Shown piece by piece: positions 8,433 through 17,067 of a stretch of 64,000 nt of DNA. Positions within the stretch are counted from its first letter, which is position 1. The number at the start of each line of letters is the position of its first letter. The position numbers and the translations under genes are program-made. A model generated the notes under the pieces. That model was not told the DNA's origin and did no database searches. It saw only the letters and a list, made by a program, of their open reading frames with translations. Source of the DNA: an uncultured Sphingomonadaceae bacterium (GTDB taxonomy: Bacteria; Pseudomonadota; Alphaproteobacteria; Sphingomonadales; Sphingomonadaceae); NCBI GenBank assembly GCA_947493955.1, contig CANLSQ010000001.1, positions 1,674,001 through 1,738,000 of the forward strand, read 5' to 3'.

Positions 8433-9119
8433 TTACTGCAATGCCCAGCGATACCGATTGCCGATTTTGAAAGTCTGGCCATTATCCAGGGTGAGAATAT
8501 TGCCCGCTAAGCCTTGGATATTCTGACGCCGCACCAGAACGGATCGGTGAATTCGGACAAAATCATGCGCGGATAAAAGCTCTTCCATTGCGGATATGGA
8601 CATCCGGTGCAGTATCGGTGAGCCAGATCCGTGCAATTCCACATAATTACCAGCCGCTACAACCCACCCAATCTGATCGACAAGCAGGGGAAGCTCGTTG
8701 GTGGAGACCAGTTTCTTTGCTACCGCATGATCAAAGGCAAGGCGCTTCAATATCCAGGACAGTACCAGCATTCCGGCGATAATTGCCGCACCGGGCAGCC
8801 GTCTGGTAAGCTCGAACATGATGGTGCTGTCATATATCAGCGTATCCAGAGAAGACATTCCCGCGGCGAAGGCAACGATAATACCCAACTGCACAGGCCA
8901 AGAGCCTAGTCGTTTTGCGACTTCAAAACAGACCAGCCACGGGACGATATTAAGCCCGGCCCAGATAATCCCCTCGATCAAGGGTTCTCCCCGTCCGGCC
9001 AGCGTCGTGTAAATCACGCAATAGACAGACGAGGCAAGGGTAAGAGTGAATGCTATCAACAGCACCTGCGAGGCCGTCAGGGGGCGAATAAAGATCCTGT
9101 CCAAACTATCGCTCAACAA
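8433..9119 (-). CDS. Membrane-anchored LytTR-domain transcriptional regulator
   Basis: 228 residues. The start is a TTG at 9119, supported by an aaagga Shine-Dalgarno seven bases upstream; no ATG is available nearby. The N-terminal half has about four hydrophobic transmembrane segments. The C-terminal 100 residues form a LytTR DNA-binding domain: a start like VDQIGWVVAAGNYVEL, and later FVRIHRSVLVRRQNI. LytTR proteins bind direct repeats upstream of target genes. Here the sensor is the membrane part instead of a response-regulator domain, so no kinase is needed. The adjacent exported hydrolase gene downstream is the obvious candidate target (inference). Confidence 0.88.
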   Translation of the reverse strand: MLSDSLDRIFIRPLTASQVLLIAFTLTLASSVYCVIYTTLAGRGEPLIEGIIWAGLNIVPWLVCFEVAKRLGSWPVQLGIIVAFAAGMSSLDTLIYDSTIMFELTRRLPGAAIIAGMLVLSWILKRLAFDHAVAKKLVSTNELPLLVDQIGWVVAAGNYVELHGSGSPILHRMSISAMEELLSAHDFVRIHRSVLVRRQNIQGLAGNILTLDNGQTFKIGNRYRWALQ

Positions 9120-9174
9120 GCTTGGTTCCTTTGTTTGTTACCGCGCTATTTGTATCAGGATCGCCGGTAATTGA

Positions 9175-10083
9175 CTAGATATCCCCAAAAGCTTCAAGCG
9201 CCGCGCGAGCAATGGGCTCGCCCCATTCCTGCACGAAATGACCGCCGCCTTCGATCATCATCGGATCGGGACAGCCGTTGATCAGCTTTTGCAGTTTGAG
9301 CATGGCGGGAGGACCGAGCACGGGATCGGCATCACCAATCGCCATGAAGCTATCGCCTTGCCACTCGTCTTTCCAGAATACCGCTGCTTGCGTGCTGACT
9401 TCGACACCGTCCATTTCCGGTGAAACGGGCACAAGCGCCGGGAATTTGCGTGCACCAGCCTGGTAGCTCGGATCCGGGAATGGTGCATCATAGGCAGCGA
9501 TTTCCTGTTCCGTGAGGTGCGGCGTACCGCTGGCGATAATCTGACCGGTTTTGAATTCCGGCGTGTTGAGCGCAAATTCTTTCCACGCATTGAATCCATC
9601 TCCAGGGGTACGACCAAGACCCAGGCCCGTATTCATGACGATCAGGCGGGACAGCCGCGCTTTGAACCTATCATCAACGGGCAGGGTCAGCCCAATCAAG
9701 CCTCCCCAATCCTGCACCACCAAGGTGATATTCTTAAGATCCAGCCGCTCGACCAGTGCGAGGATATAGTTGCGGTGAAAATCAAACGTATAGTCGTCCA
9801 GCTCTGTCGGTTTGTCAGAACGACCAAAACCGAAGAAATCGGGCGCAACAACTCTTGCCCCGCTTTCCAGAAAAACCGGGACCATGCGGCGATAGAGAAA
9901 AGACCAGCTGGGCTCGCCATGAAGGCAAAGAAAGGTCCGGTCGGCATCTTTTGCGCCTTCATCAATCCAGGCTGCACGTAACCCTTCATAGCCCGGCAAA
10001 TCATCCGCATAATGAACCGGATAATCAAAGTCGGGAATATCGACAAAACGTTCGTCAGGGGTACGGACAGCGTTGATTGTCAT
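9175..10083 (-). CDS. Haloalkane dehalogenase-like alpha/beta hydrolase (HLD-I type)
   Basis: 302 residues. The nucleophile elbow is VVQDWGG with Asp125 followed by Trp126, the Asp-Trp pair typical of haloalkane dehalogenases, where Trp binds the halide. HGEPSWSFLYR near residues 55-65 is the oxyanion and second halide-site region of the DhlA-like subfamily. The catalytic His is in GGGHFVQEWGE near the C-terminus. Such enzymes hydrolyse carbon-halogen bonds to alcohol and halide in the cytoplasm. Some relatives with the same motifs act as esterases or epoxide hydrolases, so activity is inferred. The start is supported by agagga upstream. No dehalogenase regulator or haloacid dehalogenase gene is adjacent. 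Confidence 0.83.
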   Translation of the reverse strand: MTINAVRTPDERFVDIPDFDYPVHYADDLPGYEGLRAAWIDEGAKDADRTFLCLHGEPSWSFLYRRMVPVFLESGARVVAPDFFGFGRSDKPTELDDYTFDFHRNYILALVERLDLKNITLVVQDWGGLIGLTLPVDDRFKARLSRLIVMNTGLGLGRTPGDGFNAWKEFALNTPEFKTGQIIASGTPHLTEQEIAAYDAPFPDPSYQAGARKFPALVPVSPEMDGVEVSTQAAVFWKDEWQGDSFMAIGDADPVLGPPAMLKLQKLINGCPDPMMIEGGGHFVQEWGEPIARAALEAFGDI

Positions 10084-10231
10084 GATTTGAAATCCTCTTA
10101 TAAGTTTTGATCGGAAACCTGTCAGTCACATCCAGCGACGTCAAGGGCGCAGCGATGCACCGACGGACAAGAAAAACGCGCCAGCCCTTTCGGACCGACG
10201 CGCTGCAATCTTTAACTGAAGGCTATGCGAT

Positions 10232-12475
10232 TTAGTCGTTACCGCTGGTCTCACCGCCACTACTTGCTTCTGCCGTTTCTCCGGGGACCGGGAAGCCGCG
10301 TTTCTTGAGGATATATTTAACTTCAGGATCGCGGCCACGGAATTTGCGGTATGCTTCTTTGCGATCTGTTTCATTGCCGGTCGCCAATATGATCGAACGA
10401 TAACGCTCGGCCACTTCGGGATCCCAAACGTTGCCCGCTTCTTCAAACGCTGCCCAGGTGTCCGCGTCCATGGTTTCCGACCAGAGATAGCTGTAATAGC
10501 CAGCCGAATAGGCGTCAGACGAGAACAGGTGATTAAACTGCGGCAGACGGTGGCGCATGACGATCTCGCGCGGCATGCCGATTTCGGTCAGCGTCTCGCG
10601 CTCAAACGCGTCAGGGTCCGTGACCGGCTCGGCGCGGTTGTGCAATTTCATGTCGACAATCGCGCTGGACAGATATTCCACAGTTGAAAAGCCTTCGTTG
10701 AAGGTTTTCGACTTTTCAATCTTGTCGACCAGCTCCTGTGGCATTGGCTCTCCGGTTTCGACATGCTTCGCATAATTGTCCAGAATATGGCGTGTCAGCA
10801 ACCAATTCTCATGCACCTGACTGGGATATTCCACGAAATCCCGCGGCGTGCCGCCAAAGCCCGGATAGGTGATATCATAATTGAAATAGTGCAGCGCATG
10901 ACCGAATTCATGGAACAGCGTGGTCGCATCATCAAGGCTGATCAACGTCGGTTTGCCATCGCCGCCCGGCACGAAGTTATTGTTGTTTGAGGCAAAGATG
11001 TAACGGTTCTTACCACCGAGATTATATTGGCTGCGATAGGTCGTCATCCATGCGCCGGACCGCTTGCCTTCCCGCGCAAAATTGTCGAGATAGAACACGC
11101 CGATCACCTTGTCGCCGCGCTTGACTTCGAATGTTCTGACCTGCGGTTCGAACACCGGAACACTGCCGGTATTTTCGGTGAAAGTCATGCCATAGAGCTT
11201 GTTCGCCATGTCGAACATCGCGTCGACCATATTGTCGAGCTTGAAATAGGGTTTGATCTCGGCTTCATCGAGATCATATTTCGCCTTGCGGACCTTTTCC
11301 GCATAAAAACGATAGTCCCACGGTTCGATGGTGATTCCAGCGCCCTCTGCATCGGCAACTTCCTGCATATCGGCGACTTCTTCCTTCACTCGGCCAACTG
11401 CCGCGGGCCATACCTTCATCATCAGCTCCATGGCAGTATCGGGCGTCTGTGCCATGGTGTCGGCCATGCGGTAGTGGGCATGGCTGTCAAACCCGAGCAA
11501 CTTGGCACGATCAGCACGCAGCTTCAGAATCTTGGCTATCGTCATGTTGGTGTCGTTCGCGTCGCCATTATCGCCACGATTGATATAGGCCATATAGACT
11601 TTCTCGCGGAGATCGCGTCGGGTCGAGTTTTGCAGGAAGGGCTGCATCACCGAACGGGTGTTCTTCAACGCCCAGCCTTCCTTTTCTTGCGCTTCGGCTG
11701 CGGCCTTGATGGAAGCAATGAAGCTGTCAGGAAGTCCTGCCAGCTCCGCCTCATCAGTCAGGTAAATATAGGTTTCCTCATCCGCGAGGACCTTGTTCGA
11801 AAATTCATTAAACGCCTTGGACAATTCGGTATTTAGGCGGATCAGCTCTTTCTTGTCTTCGCCTTGCAGTTCCGCGCCATTGCGGACCAGCGATTCATAC
11901 TGCCGCGTGACCAGTCGCTTCTGCTGCGCGTCCAGACCGGAGGTTTCAAGATTGTCATAGACTTGCTTAGTCTTCTGGAAGAGACGCGGGTCGAGTTGAA
12001 TCTCATTGTAAAAGGCCGAAATCTTCGGCAACCACTCGCCTTGAACCTTGCGGACTTCTTCATTGGAGAGATTGCTGGAATGCACACCCCAAAGTGCGAA
12101 CACTTCGTTGGCCTTTGAACCGGCCAGTTCCCAGGGCACCATGAAATTGTCGAATGTCGCTGGTTCAGGCTTGGCCAAGATGGCGTCGGCCTCCTTCTTG
12201 CCCTCATCCATCAGCGCCTGGAATGCGCCGGGGAAGTCGGAAACCTTCACCTCATCCCATGGCGGCACGCCATCATATGGCCCGGTCCATTCCTGCAAAA
12301 TTGTATTTTCGGCTGCATCATCAGACGTTTTTTTCATGCCACTATTTCCATTGGCGCTCATCCTGTTGAGTTCTGCTGTCGTTTGCGCTGCCAGGGCGGG
12401 GCTACCACCCAGACCAAGCAAGGCCGCAGTCGATACGCCCAGAAAAAATTTGCGGCTGGAAACTGAAAATCGCAT
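10232..12475 (-). CDS. Peptidase M3 family metallopeptidase (Dcp/oligopeptidase A-like), exported
   Basis: The frame extends to 12601, but the ATG at 12475 follows ggagag and opens a Tat-like or Sec signal (two Arg/Ser-rich residues, hydrophobic core, SPALAAQ), giving about 747 residues. The zinc site is HEFGH at about residues 522-526, with the downstream Glu ligand in the EYPSQVHENW stretch. That is the M3 signature, and the length fits peptidyl-dipeptidase Dcp or oligopeptidase A. The family degrades short peptides; with a signal peptide it would work in the periplasm. The C-terminus ends in a Ser/Gly tail. It appears monocistronic. Confidence 0.92.
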   Translation of the reverse strand: MRFSVSSRKFFLGVSTAALLGLGGSPALAAQTTAELNRMSANGNSGMKKTSDDAAENTILQEWTGPYDGVPPWDEVKVSDFPGAFQALMDEGKKEADAILAKPEPATFDNFMVPWELAGSKANEVFALWGVHSSNLSNEEVRKVQGEWLPKISAFYNEIQLDPRLFQKTKQVYDNLETSGLDAQQKRLVTRQYESLVRNGAELQGEDKKELIRLNTELSKAFNEFSNKVLADEETYIYLTDEAELAGLPDSFIASIKAAAEAQEKEGWALKNTRSVMQPFLQNSTRRDLREKVYMAYINRGDNGDANDTNMTIAKILKLRADRAKLLGFDSHAHYRMADTMAQTPDTAMELMMKVWPAAVGRVKEEVADMQEVADAEGAGITIEPWDYRFYAEKVRKAKYDLDEAEIKPYFKLDNMVDAMFDMANKLYGMTFTENTGSVPVFEPQVRTFEVKRGDKVIGVFYLDNFAREGKRSGAWMTTYRSQYNLGGKNRYIFASNNNNFVPGGDGKPTLISLDDATTLFHEFGHALHYFNYDITYPGFGGTPRDFVEYPSQVHENWLLTRHILDNYAKHVETGEPMPQELVDKIEKSKTFNEGFSTVEYLSSAIVDMKLHNRAEPVTDPDAFERETLTEIGMPREIVMRHRLPQFNHLFSSDAYSAGYYSYLWSETMDADTWAAFEEAGNVWDPEVAERYRSIILATGNETDRKEAYRKFRGRDPEVKYILKKRGFPVPGETAEASSGGETSGND

Positions 12476-12650
12476 AATATGTCTCTCCAATAGACGGGTT
12501 ATTTCGCCCCGTTCAGGACAAAATACGCCACGCTTTCTTACTCTAGATACCCCAATATAATAACCGTGCACCAAAGGCAAAAAGGTTGCTTTTGAAATCA
12601 TGTTTTAGACGAAAGGCACTTAGCCGTCGATGAACGACGACAACTGTCCA

Positions 12651-13352
12651 CTAGGCTGCCAGATCAAATTTCTCCGGAACCATCTTCGCCAACATTTTTT
12701 GGCAAGCGCTCAGATTGCGCTGAAAAACCTCATGCGCATTCATCGCCTCCAGAAACGCAACCAAGCCAGGCCATTTACCGGCATCGGGTGGTCCGGCAAT
12801 CAAATCGGTCTGCATCAATTGCGCCGCAATGGCAATGTCCGCGATCGAGAGCCGATCACCCAGAAAATATTGTCTACCGTCAAGTTGGCCTTCAAGATAG
12901 TCCCATAGCGGCGGCAGTTTTTCATTCCATGTTATGCGCGCGGTTTTCAGATCGGGTTCCTTACCCGACATGGCGGAAAAGATAATCGGCCGAAAAACAC
13001 CACCGCCGCCGTTCATGGCCAGAACACTGTCGGCATATTCCTCCAGCCACAAAGCGCGACCATATAGGAAAGGATCATCGGGATAAGCGGCGGGCTGCGG
13101 ACATTTCTTTTCCAGATAACCGCACATGGCGGAGCTGTCCGCAATGGTACCAGCCGTTCCCTCGGTGCCAATAGACATGTCGCGCAAGGCCGGAATCCGG
13201 GCCAGCGGGCTGATCTCAAGATACCAGTCGGGCATCGCCATGATATTGATCGCCACACAATCATAGTCGAGCCCCTTGAGCGCGAGTATCGCCTCCGTCT
13301 TGCGTTGGAATGGGGACAGAGGGGATCCGTAAAGGACAATTTCGGCGGTCAT
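12651..13352 (-). CDS. Glutathione S-transferase family protein
   Basis: The start at 13352 (MTAEIVLYG) is preferred over the longer frame at 13415; ggagag lies upstream. The N-terminal thioredoxin-like domain shows SPLSPFQRKTEAIL and then the cis-Pro motif ARIPALRD. A C-terminal helical domain holds the N-capping-box-like SIADIAIAAQL. The product is about 233 residues, the normal GST length. It is cytosolic; the substrate is unknown. No catabolic genes surround it. Its 5' flank carries a short inverted repeat shared with the end of the lipase operon. Confidence 0.85.
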   Translation of the reverse strand: MTAEIVLYGSPLSPFQRKTEAILALKGLDYDCVAINIMAMPDWYLEISPLARIPALRDMSIGTEGTAGTIADSSAMCGYLEKKCPQPAAYPDDPFLYGRALWLEEYADSVLAMNGGGGVFRPIIFSAMSGKEPDLKTARITWNEKLPPLWDYLEGQLDGRQYFLGDRLSIADIAIAAQLMQTDLIAGPPDAGKWPGLVAFLEAMNAHEVFQRNLSACQKMLAKMVPEKFDLAA

Positions 13353-13443
13353 TTTTTGGGGCTCTCCATTTTTTGTTATAGCGCCCCATGAGCGTCCGAA
13401 GCGACAGGATGTCAAGGATGATTTTGACTATTGCTGCAGAAGT

Positions 13444-13468
13444 GAGCTTGTCATGAATGACCAAGCTC
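13444..13468. terminator. Hairpin in the gap between lipase operon end and GST promoter
   Basis: GAGCTTG at 13444-13450 pairs with CAAGCTC at 13462-13468; adjacent TCAT and ATGA extend the stem with a one-base bulge. There is no U-tract. It lies about 70 bases beyond the lipase stop and just upstream of the GST gene, so it could be a transcript-end structure or an operator. Confidence 0.3.
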
Positions 13469-13540
13469 AAATGCAGTAAAGAGCCAGAACATCATCAACT
13501 GATATTAAATCTCAATGAAGCGGGGTAGCCACATGCAGAT

Positions 13541-16264
13541 TCAAGCAAAATACTCGAACTGTTGATCAAAGGTCCTTTCCCTTAAGAACGGTCCTTCTCG
13601 TCCTGCAACTCCGAATGTAGCCATATTCTGAACCATTACCGCCAATCGGCGATCAATTTGCTGTTCCACATCAAAACTTGCAAAATCGCTTCCATGCCAC
13701 CCGGAAGCCTGCTGGTTTTGAACAAGGGGCTCGGCAGCAATTACTCTGAAATCAGCCACATTGCCGCCAATGTAGACATTGGCCTCGCCCGTGCTGAATT
13801 CTCCATCCGCAAAATCTATCTGCGGCATGTTCATAAGGCTATAACTGACATCGTTGAAGAAGCCCGACGTTTGCTCGCTGCCGATCACATTTCCGATGTC
13901 CATTATCTTTGTGCCATCCTGCATGAAGATGCTCATATTGCCCTGAAAGAGCTTGTTGACGACATCGTTAGCACCATCCAGCTGATCCATGGTTTGCACA
14001 TTCCAGTCGAAATAGATTTGATCGCCAGAAATATCGGCGAAATTAATGCGGACATCTCCCCTGGCATCCAGATCCAGCAGATTGTAATTTGAAAAATCAA
14101 GCGATGAGAGCTCGAAATCATAGTCCCAGAGCAACGAGTCACTGCCGTCCCCCATATGATACTGAACGCTCACACCTCCAATTTCTGTCCGTGCATCGAT
14201 GATATCATCACCAGCACCTCCTGCGGCCAGACCACCGCCAAAATTGAATATCAGGAGGTCATCATCATTTCCGCCATACAGCTCGTCCATTGCATTGGCA
14301 CTGCCACTTTCACGGTCGCCACTATAAAGCGTATCTGCTCCATTACCGCCATAAAGCTGATCACTGTCCCCGCCGCCGTATAGAAAATCCTGCCCGTCCC
14401 CGCCGAATAACTCATCATCCCCTCTACCCCCGATCAGAATATCATTGCCGCCCAGTGTCGTCAGATGGTCAGCACTAAAGGCACCGACGACAAATTCAGA
14501 TTCGGCGGAAAACTCAAGGGTGTTTTGGGTATCCGACAATATCTGAAGCGCCAGGCCGCTACCTGACAACTGCGCCAAAGCCGCTCCCGCGCTTTGCGCT
14601 ATCGATATACTGGTGATGTTGTCGAGAAGGTCACCGGCAAAGGAACCATACCAGTCACTCACCACCTGAAAAAGATTGCCATCCAGGGACCCGTCGTTGA
14701 GGAATCCCTGCACCAGGTCGCCCTTGGTCACAATATTGTGGGTTGCATCAACTGCGTCCCAGGTAGCCGGCCTAAAGTCGATCGTCAGGGTGGCCGCGTT
14801 GCTAACGGTTATGTCATGATATTCCAGAATACCGGCCGTCGCCGTGCCCAAATTGGCTTGGGTGACGTGGTTGACTGCAAGCAAACCGGCAAATTCCACA
14901 ATGACACGACCAACATCATCAGCAGCATCGACCAGAGACGTTGGTGCTGTTCCGCTGACACTCCGGGGGCCGCCACCTCCACCCGAACCGCCACCAAAAG
15001 TCTGCCCCAGATTACTCATATCATCGAAAAGAGCCCGGATACCGGTATCACCAAAGACCAAAGTGCCTTCATTAATCGCCGAATAAGCGATCGCAGTGGC
15101 CATTTGACCGGCAGGGTCAGCCTCGCCTGTGCCCCCCTCAACCCCGTTTTTAAGTCGCCCTATGCCAAGGCCAATTTCTTGGTCAAACAGAGCTGGCAGA
15201 ATATTTTTTGCCGCAGCTTCCCATTGACCAGCCACTCTGGAATTGTCTTCCTGATACCATTGTTCTTCGCCAAATAATAATGTCGTCAAAAGCGACATAC
15301 TGTGCCTTTGCATGATCGAAAGATCAGCGCCATGAACCGATATCTGGTTCTGCGTCATGCCCGGCAACTGTTCATATTCCGCGGTTTCATAATCGAGATA
15401 AAGACCAAGCCCGGACAAAATTGTTCCTAGAGCCGGTCCCCCGCCCAACATTGTTAACAACGAACCGGATACCCCTGCGATAGCAACCTGAAGGCTGCCG
15501 TCCCGAATATGTTGCAACACTTCGCCTTCAACACTGGTGCCTTGAAAATCATATAGCGGTGTGCGGAGGTTAAAATGCTGCATCACCTGGTCAAAAAAGT
15601 CGCCAATGGCCTGCCCATTTTCCAGCAGGGTGTTGAAGGTGAAATTACCGTCTGTCAGAATATCGACCAGATCTGCCAACAGTGCCTCATCGGCCGTCAC
15701 CGCCTGAATACTGTCGGAAAAAGCCTGGGCATAGGCCGCAAGACCAAATGGCATATGGTCGTAGCCATAATTCAACTCACCCGACAGCGAACCGACAAAT
15801 CCGGCTAACCCCCCGCCCAGGGAATGTCCGACCAGCATCGTCGCATTGTCATGCGGTTCAATTAGATAATAAGGCGTGGAAACACCAGCTACAGCCTTGT
15901 AAAATTCAATTGCCAGCTGCGCCTGCCCGCCGCCGGGAAAACCGGCACCCACTGTCCAGCCATTAAAGACATCCGCCGCTCCGGGACTATTAAAGAAGTC
16001 CTCTTCAGTACCGCTAAAATCTGGATTGGTACCCCGATAGGAAATCACGTTTTGATCATTCCAGCTATAGGATATCGCATAGAAACCCACTGAACTTGTG
16101 ATATCAAGACCAAATTGGTCGGTACTATCCGTCTGTATTACAGCGATCCCAATGGCATCGCCCTCGACATCATTTAGTTGGGCATCATAGCCCCGATTAT
16201 AGGAGTCCATCGCAAGAATGGCGCGAAAAACATTCGAATTCATAAGGCTGCCAGGCTGTTGCAT
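13541..16264 (-). CDS. RTX-repeat lipase (class 3 lipase fold plus hemolysin-type repeats)
   Basis: 907 residues, with an aaggag Shine-Dalgarno six bases before the ATG. The N-terminal domain has the class 3 lipase SYRGT motif near residue 76 and the nucleophile elbow GHSLGG with Ser148. A Ser/Gly-rich linker sits near residue 430. Residues about 600-690 carry glycine/aspartate nonapeptide repeats (GGRGDDELF, GGDGQDFLY, GGNGADTLY). These bind calcium and mark type I secretion substrates. There is no N-terminal signal peptide, which fits that route. The beta-rich C-terminus would hold the secretion signal. No T1SS ABC transporter is in the window. The gene starts 2 bases after the stop of the lipoprotein gene upstream, so they form one operon. 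Confidence 0.9.
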   Translation of the reverse strand: MQQPGSLMNSNVFRAILAMDSYNRGYDAQLNDVEGDAIGIAVIQTDSTDQFGLDITSSVGFYAISYSWNDQNVISYRGTNPDFSGTEEDFFNSPGAADVFNGWTVGAGFPGGGQAQLAIEFYKAVAGVSTPYYLIEPHDNATMLVGHSLGGGLAGFVGSLSGELNYGYDHMPFGLAAYAQAFSDSIQAVTADEALLADLVDILTDGNFTFNTLLENGQAIGDFFDQVMQHFNLRTPLYDFQGTSVEGEVLQHIRDGSLQVAIAGVSGSLLTMLGGGPALGTILSGLGLYLDYETAEYEQLPGMTQNQISVHGADLSIMQRHSMSLLTTLLFGEEQWYQEDNSRVAGQWEAAAKNILPALFDQEIGLGIGRLKNGVEGGTGEADPAGQMATAIAYSAINEGTLVFGDTGIRALFDDMSNLGQTFGGGSGGGGGPRSVSGTAPTSLVDAADDVGRVIVEFAGLLAVNHVTQANLGTATAGILEYHDITVSNAATLTIDFRPATWDAVDATHNIVTKGDLVQGFLNDGSLDGNLFQVVSDWYGSFAGDLLDNITSISIAQSAGAALAQLSGSGLALQILSDTQNTLEFSAESEFVVGAFSADHLTTLGGNDILIGGRGDDELFGGDGQDFLYGGGDSDQLYGGNGADTLYSGDRESGSANAMDELYGGNDDDLLIFNFGGGLAAGGAGDDIIDARTEIGGVSVQYHMGDGSDSLLWDYDFELSSLDFSNYNLLDLDARGDVRINFADISGDQIYFDWNVQTMDQLDGANDVVNKLFQGNMSIFMQDGTKIMDIGNVIGSEQTSGFFNDVSYSLMNMPQIDFADGEFSTGEANVYIGGNVADFRVIAAEPLVQNQQASGWHGSDFASFDVEQQIDRRLAVMVQNMATFGVAGREGPFLRERTFDQQFEYFA

Positions 16265-16266
16265 TG

Positions 16267-17067
16267 CTATCTCCTTGTAAAGTCTCCATCGGTTATTCTA
16301 CCACTGAATGGTCCTTGAGCTCTCGGTAGTAGGCGACCCGTCTCTGGGTCACGCTGTGGTTTGGTAATCGCACCGTTGAGATCCTTCAGCCATGCGAGTC
16401 GATCGCCGAGACTTCTGGTCACCGGATCCTCAGTTCGTTCTACGGAGATGCGTCTCAGCATCACGCCCTCACCGAATGAGGTCGCCAGGTTTTGATTATC
16501 CACCTTCACAATGGTCGTCGGGTCATCCAGATCATCAAAACGCACCATCATCGGATAATAGCTTGCCGGCTCGTCCGTACCGGGCCGCTTTGTCCCGTTT
16601 GTATAGTAGCGTGGAATCTCATGCCTGCCAGTCAAGGCCAAGGTCCGATCCATACTTATATCGAAACTAGGGTCTTGATTTGTTCTTCTAACTTCTTCTC
16701 GAACCTCTTCAAACCGAACCGGCTGGGTTGCCGACATCAGAACATAACCCGCCCAATCGACCGACGTTTCCGACCGCAGCAGCGCAAATAAAACGCCCCG
16801 TTCCCCCAGATCGACCGTCACGGCTTCGCCTCGCACCCGGGTCGAAAGCTTGTTGGGTTGTGGTATGGAATTGGGTCCGGCCACAAAGGTCTCCACTTGG
16901 ATCACACTCGATCCGCTCCGGAGTCCCTCCGGCGTATCGACCGTTACCGTCAGTCGATAGCGATAATCGGGATACCGCTTGCCGCCCGAAAAAGGGTTGC
17001 AGCTAGCAAGGGCAAAGACCAATGCTGCACCAAAGGATTTCAGAATGAAACGACGCTGGTTTTTCAT
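16267..17067 (-). CDS. Putative lipoprotein A of a tandem pair, function unknown
   Basis: 266 residues. The N-terminus is a lipoprotein signal with lipobox LASC (Cys23), so the product is likely an envelope lipoprotein. The body begins YRYRLTVTV and reads as a beta-rich domain with TPEGLRSGSS, followed by a GRHEIPRYY motif and a MMVRFDDLDDP motif. I do not recognise a family. It is a close paralogue of the gene immediately upstream: the first 106 residues differ at only three positions, while the C-terminal 60 residues are unrelated. It lies directly before the RTX lipase start, which points to a joint role in lipase handling, anchoring or self-protection (inference). An aaaggaag Shine-Dalgarno precedes the ATG. 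Confidence 0.8.
   Translation of the reverse strand: MKNQRRFILKSFGAALVFALASCNPFSGGKRYPDYRYRLTVTVDTPEGLRSGSSVIQVETFVAGPNSIPQPNKLSTRVRGEAVTVDLGERGVLFALLRSETSVDWAGYVLMSATQPVRFEEVREEVRRTNQDPSFDISMDRTLALTGRHEIPRYYTNGTKRPGTDEPASYYPMMVRFDDLDDPTTIVKVDNQNLATSFGEGVMLRRISVERTEDPVTRSLGDRLAWLKDLNGAITKPQRDPETGRLLPRAQGPFSGRITDGDFTRR

Noticed and set aside
8324-8482. N-terminal extension of the exported hydrolase
   Set aside because: It would overlap the LytTR gene and put 50 residues before a signal peptide.
10141-10446. 101-codon minus-strand frame at the end of the M3 peptidase gene
   Set aside because: Out of frame with the peptidase and without a start signal or homology pattern.
14594-15277. 227-codon plus-strand open frame inside the RTX lipase gene
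   Set aside because: Antisense to the lipase; low-complexity translation and no ribosome site.
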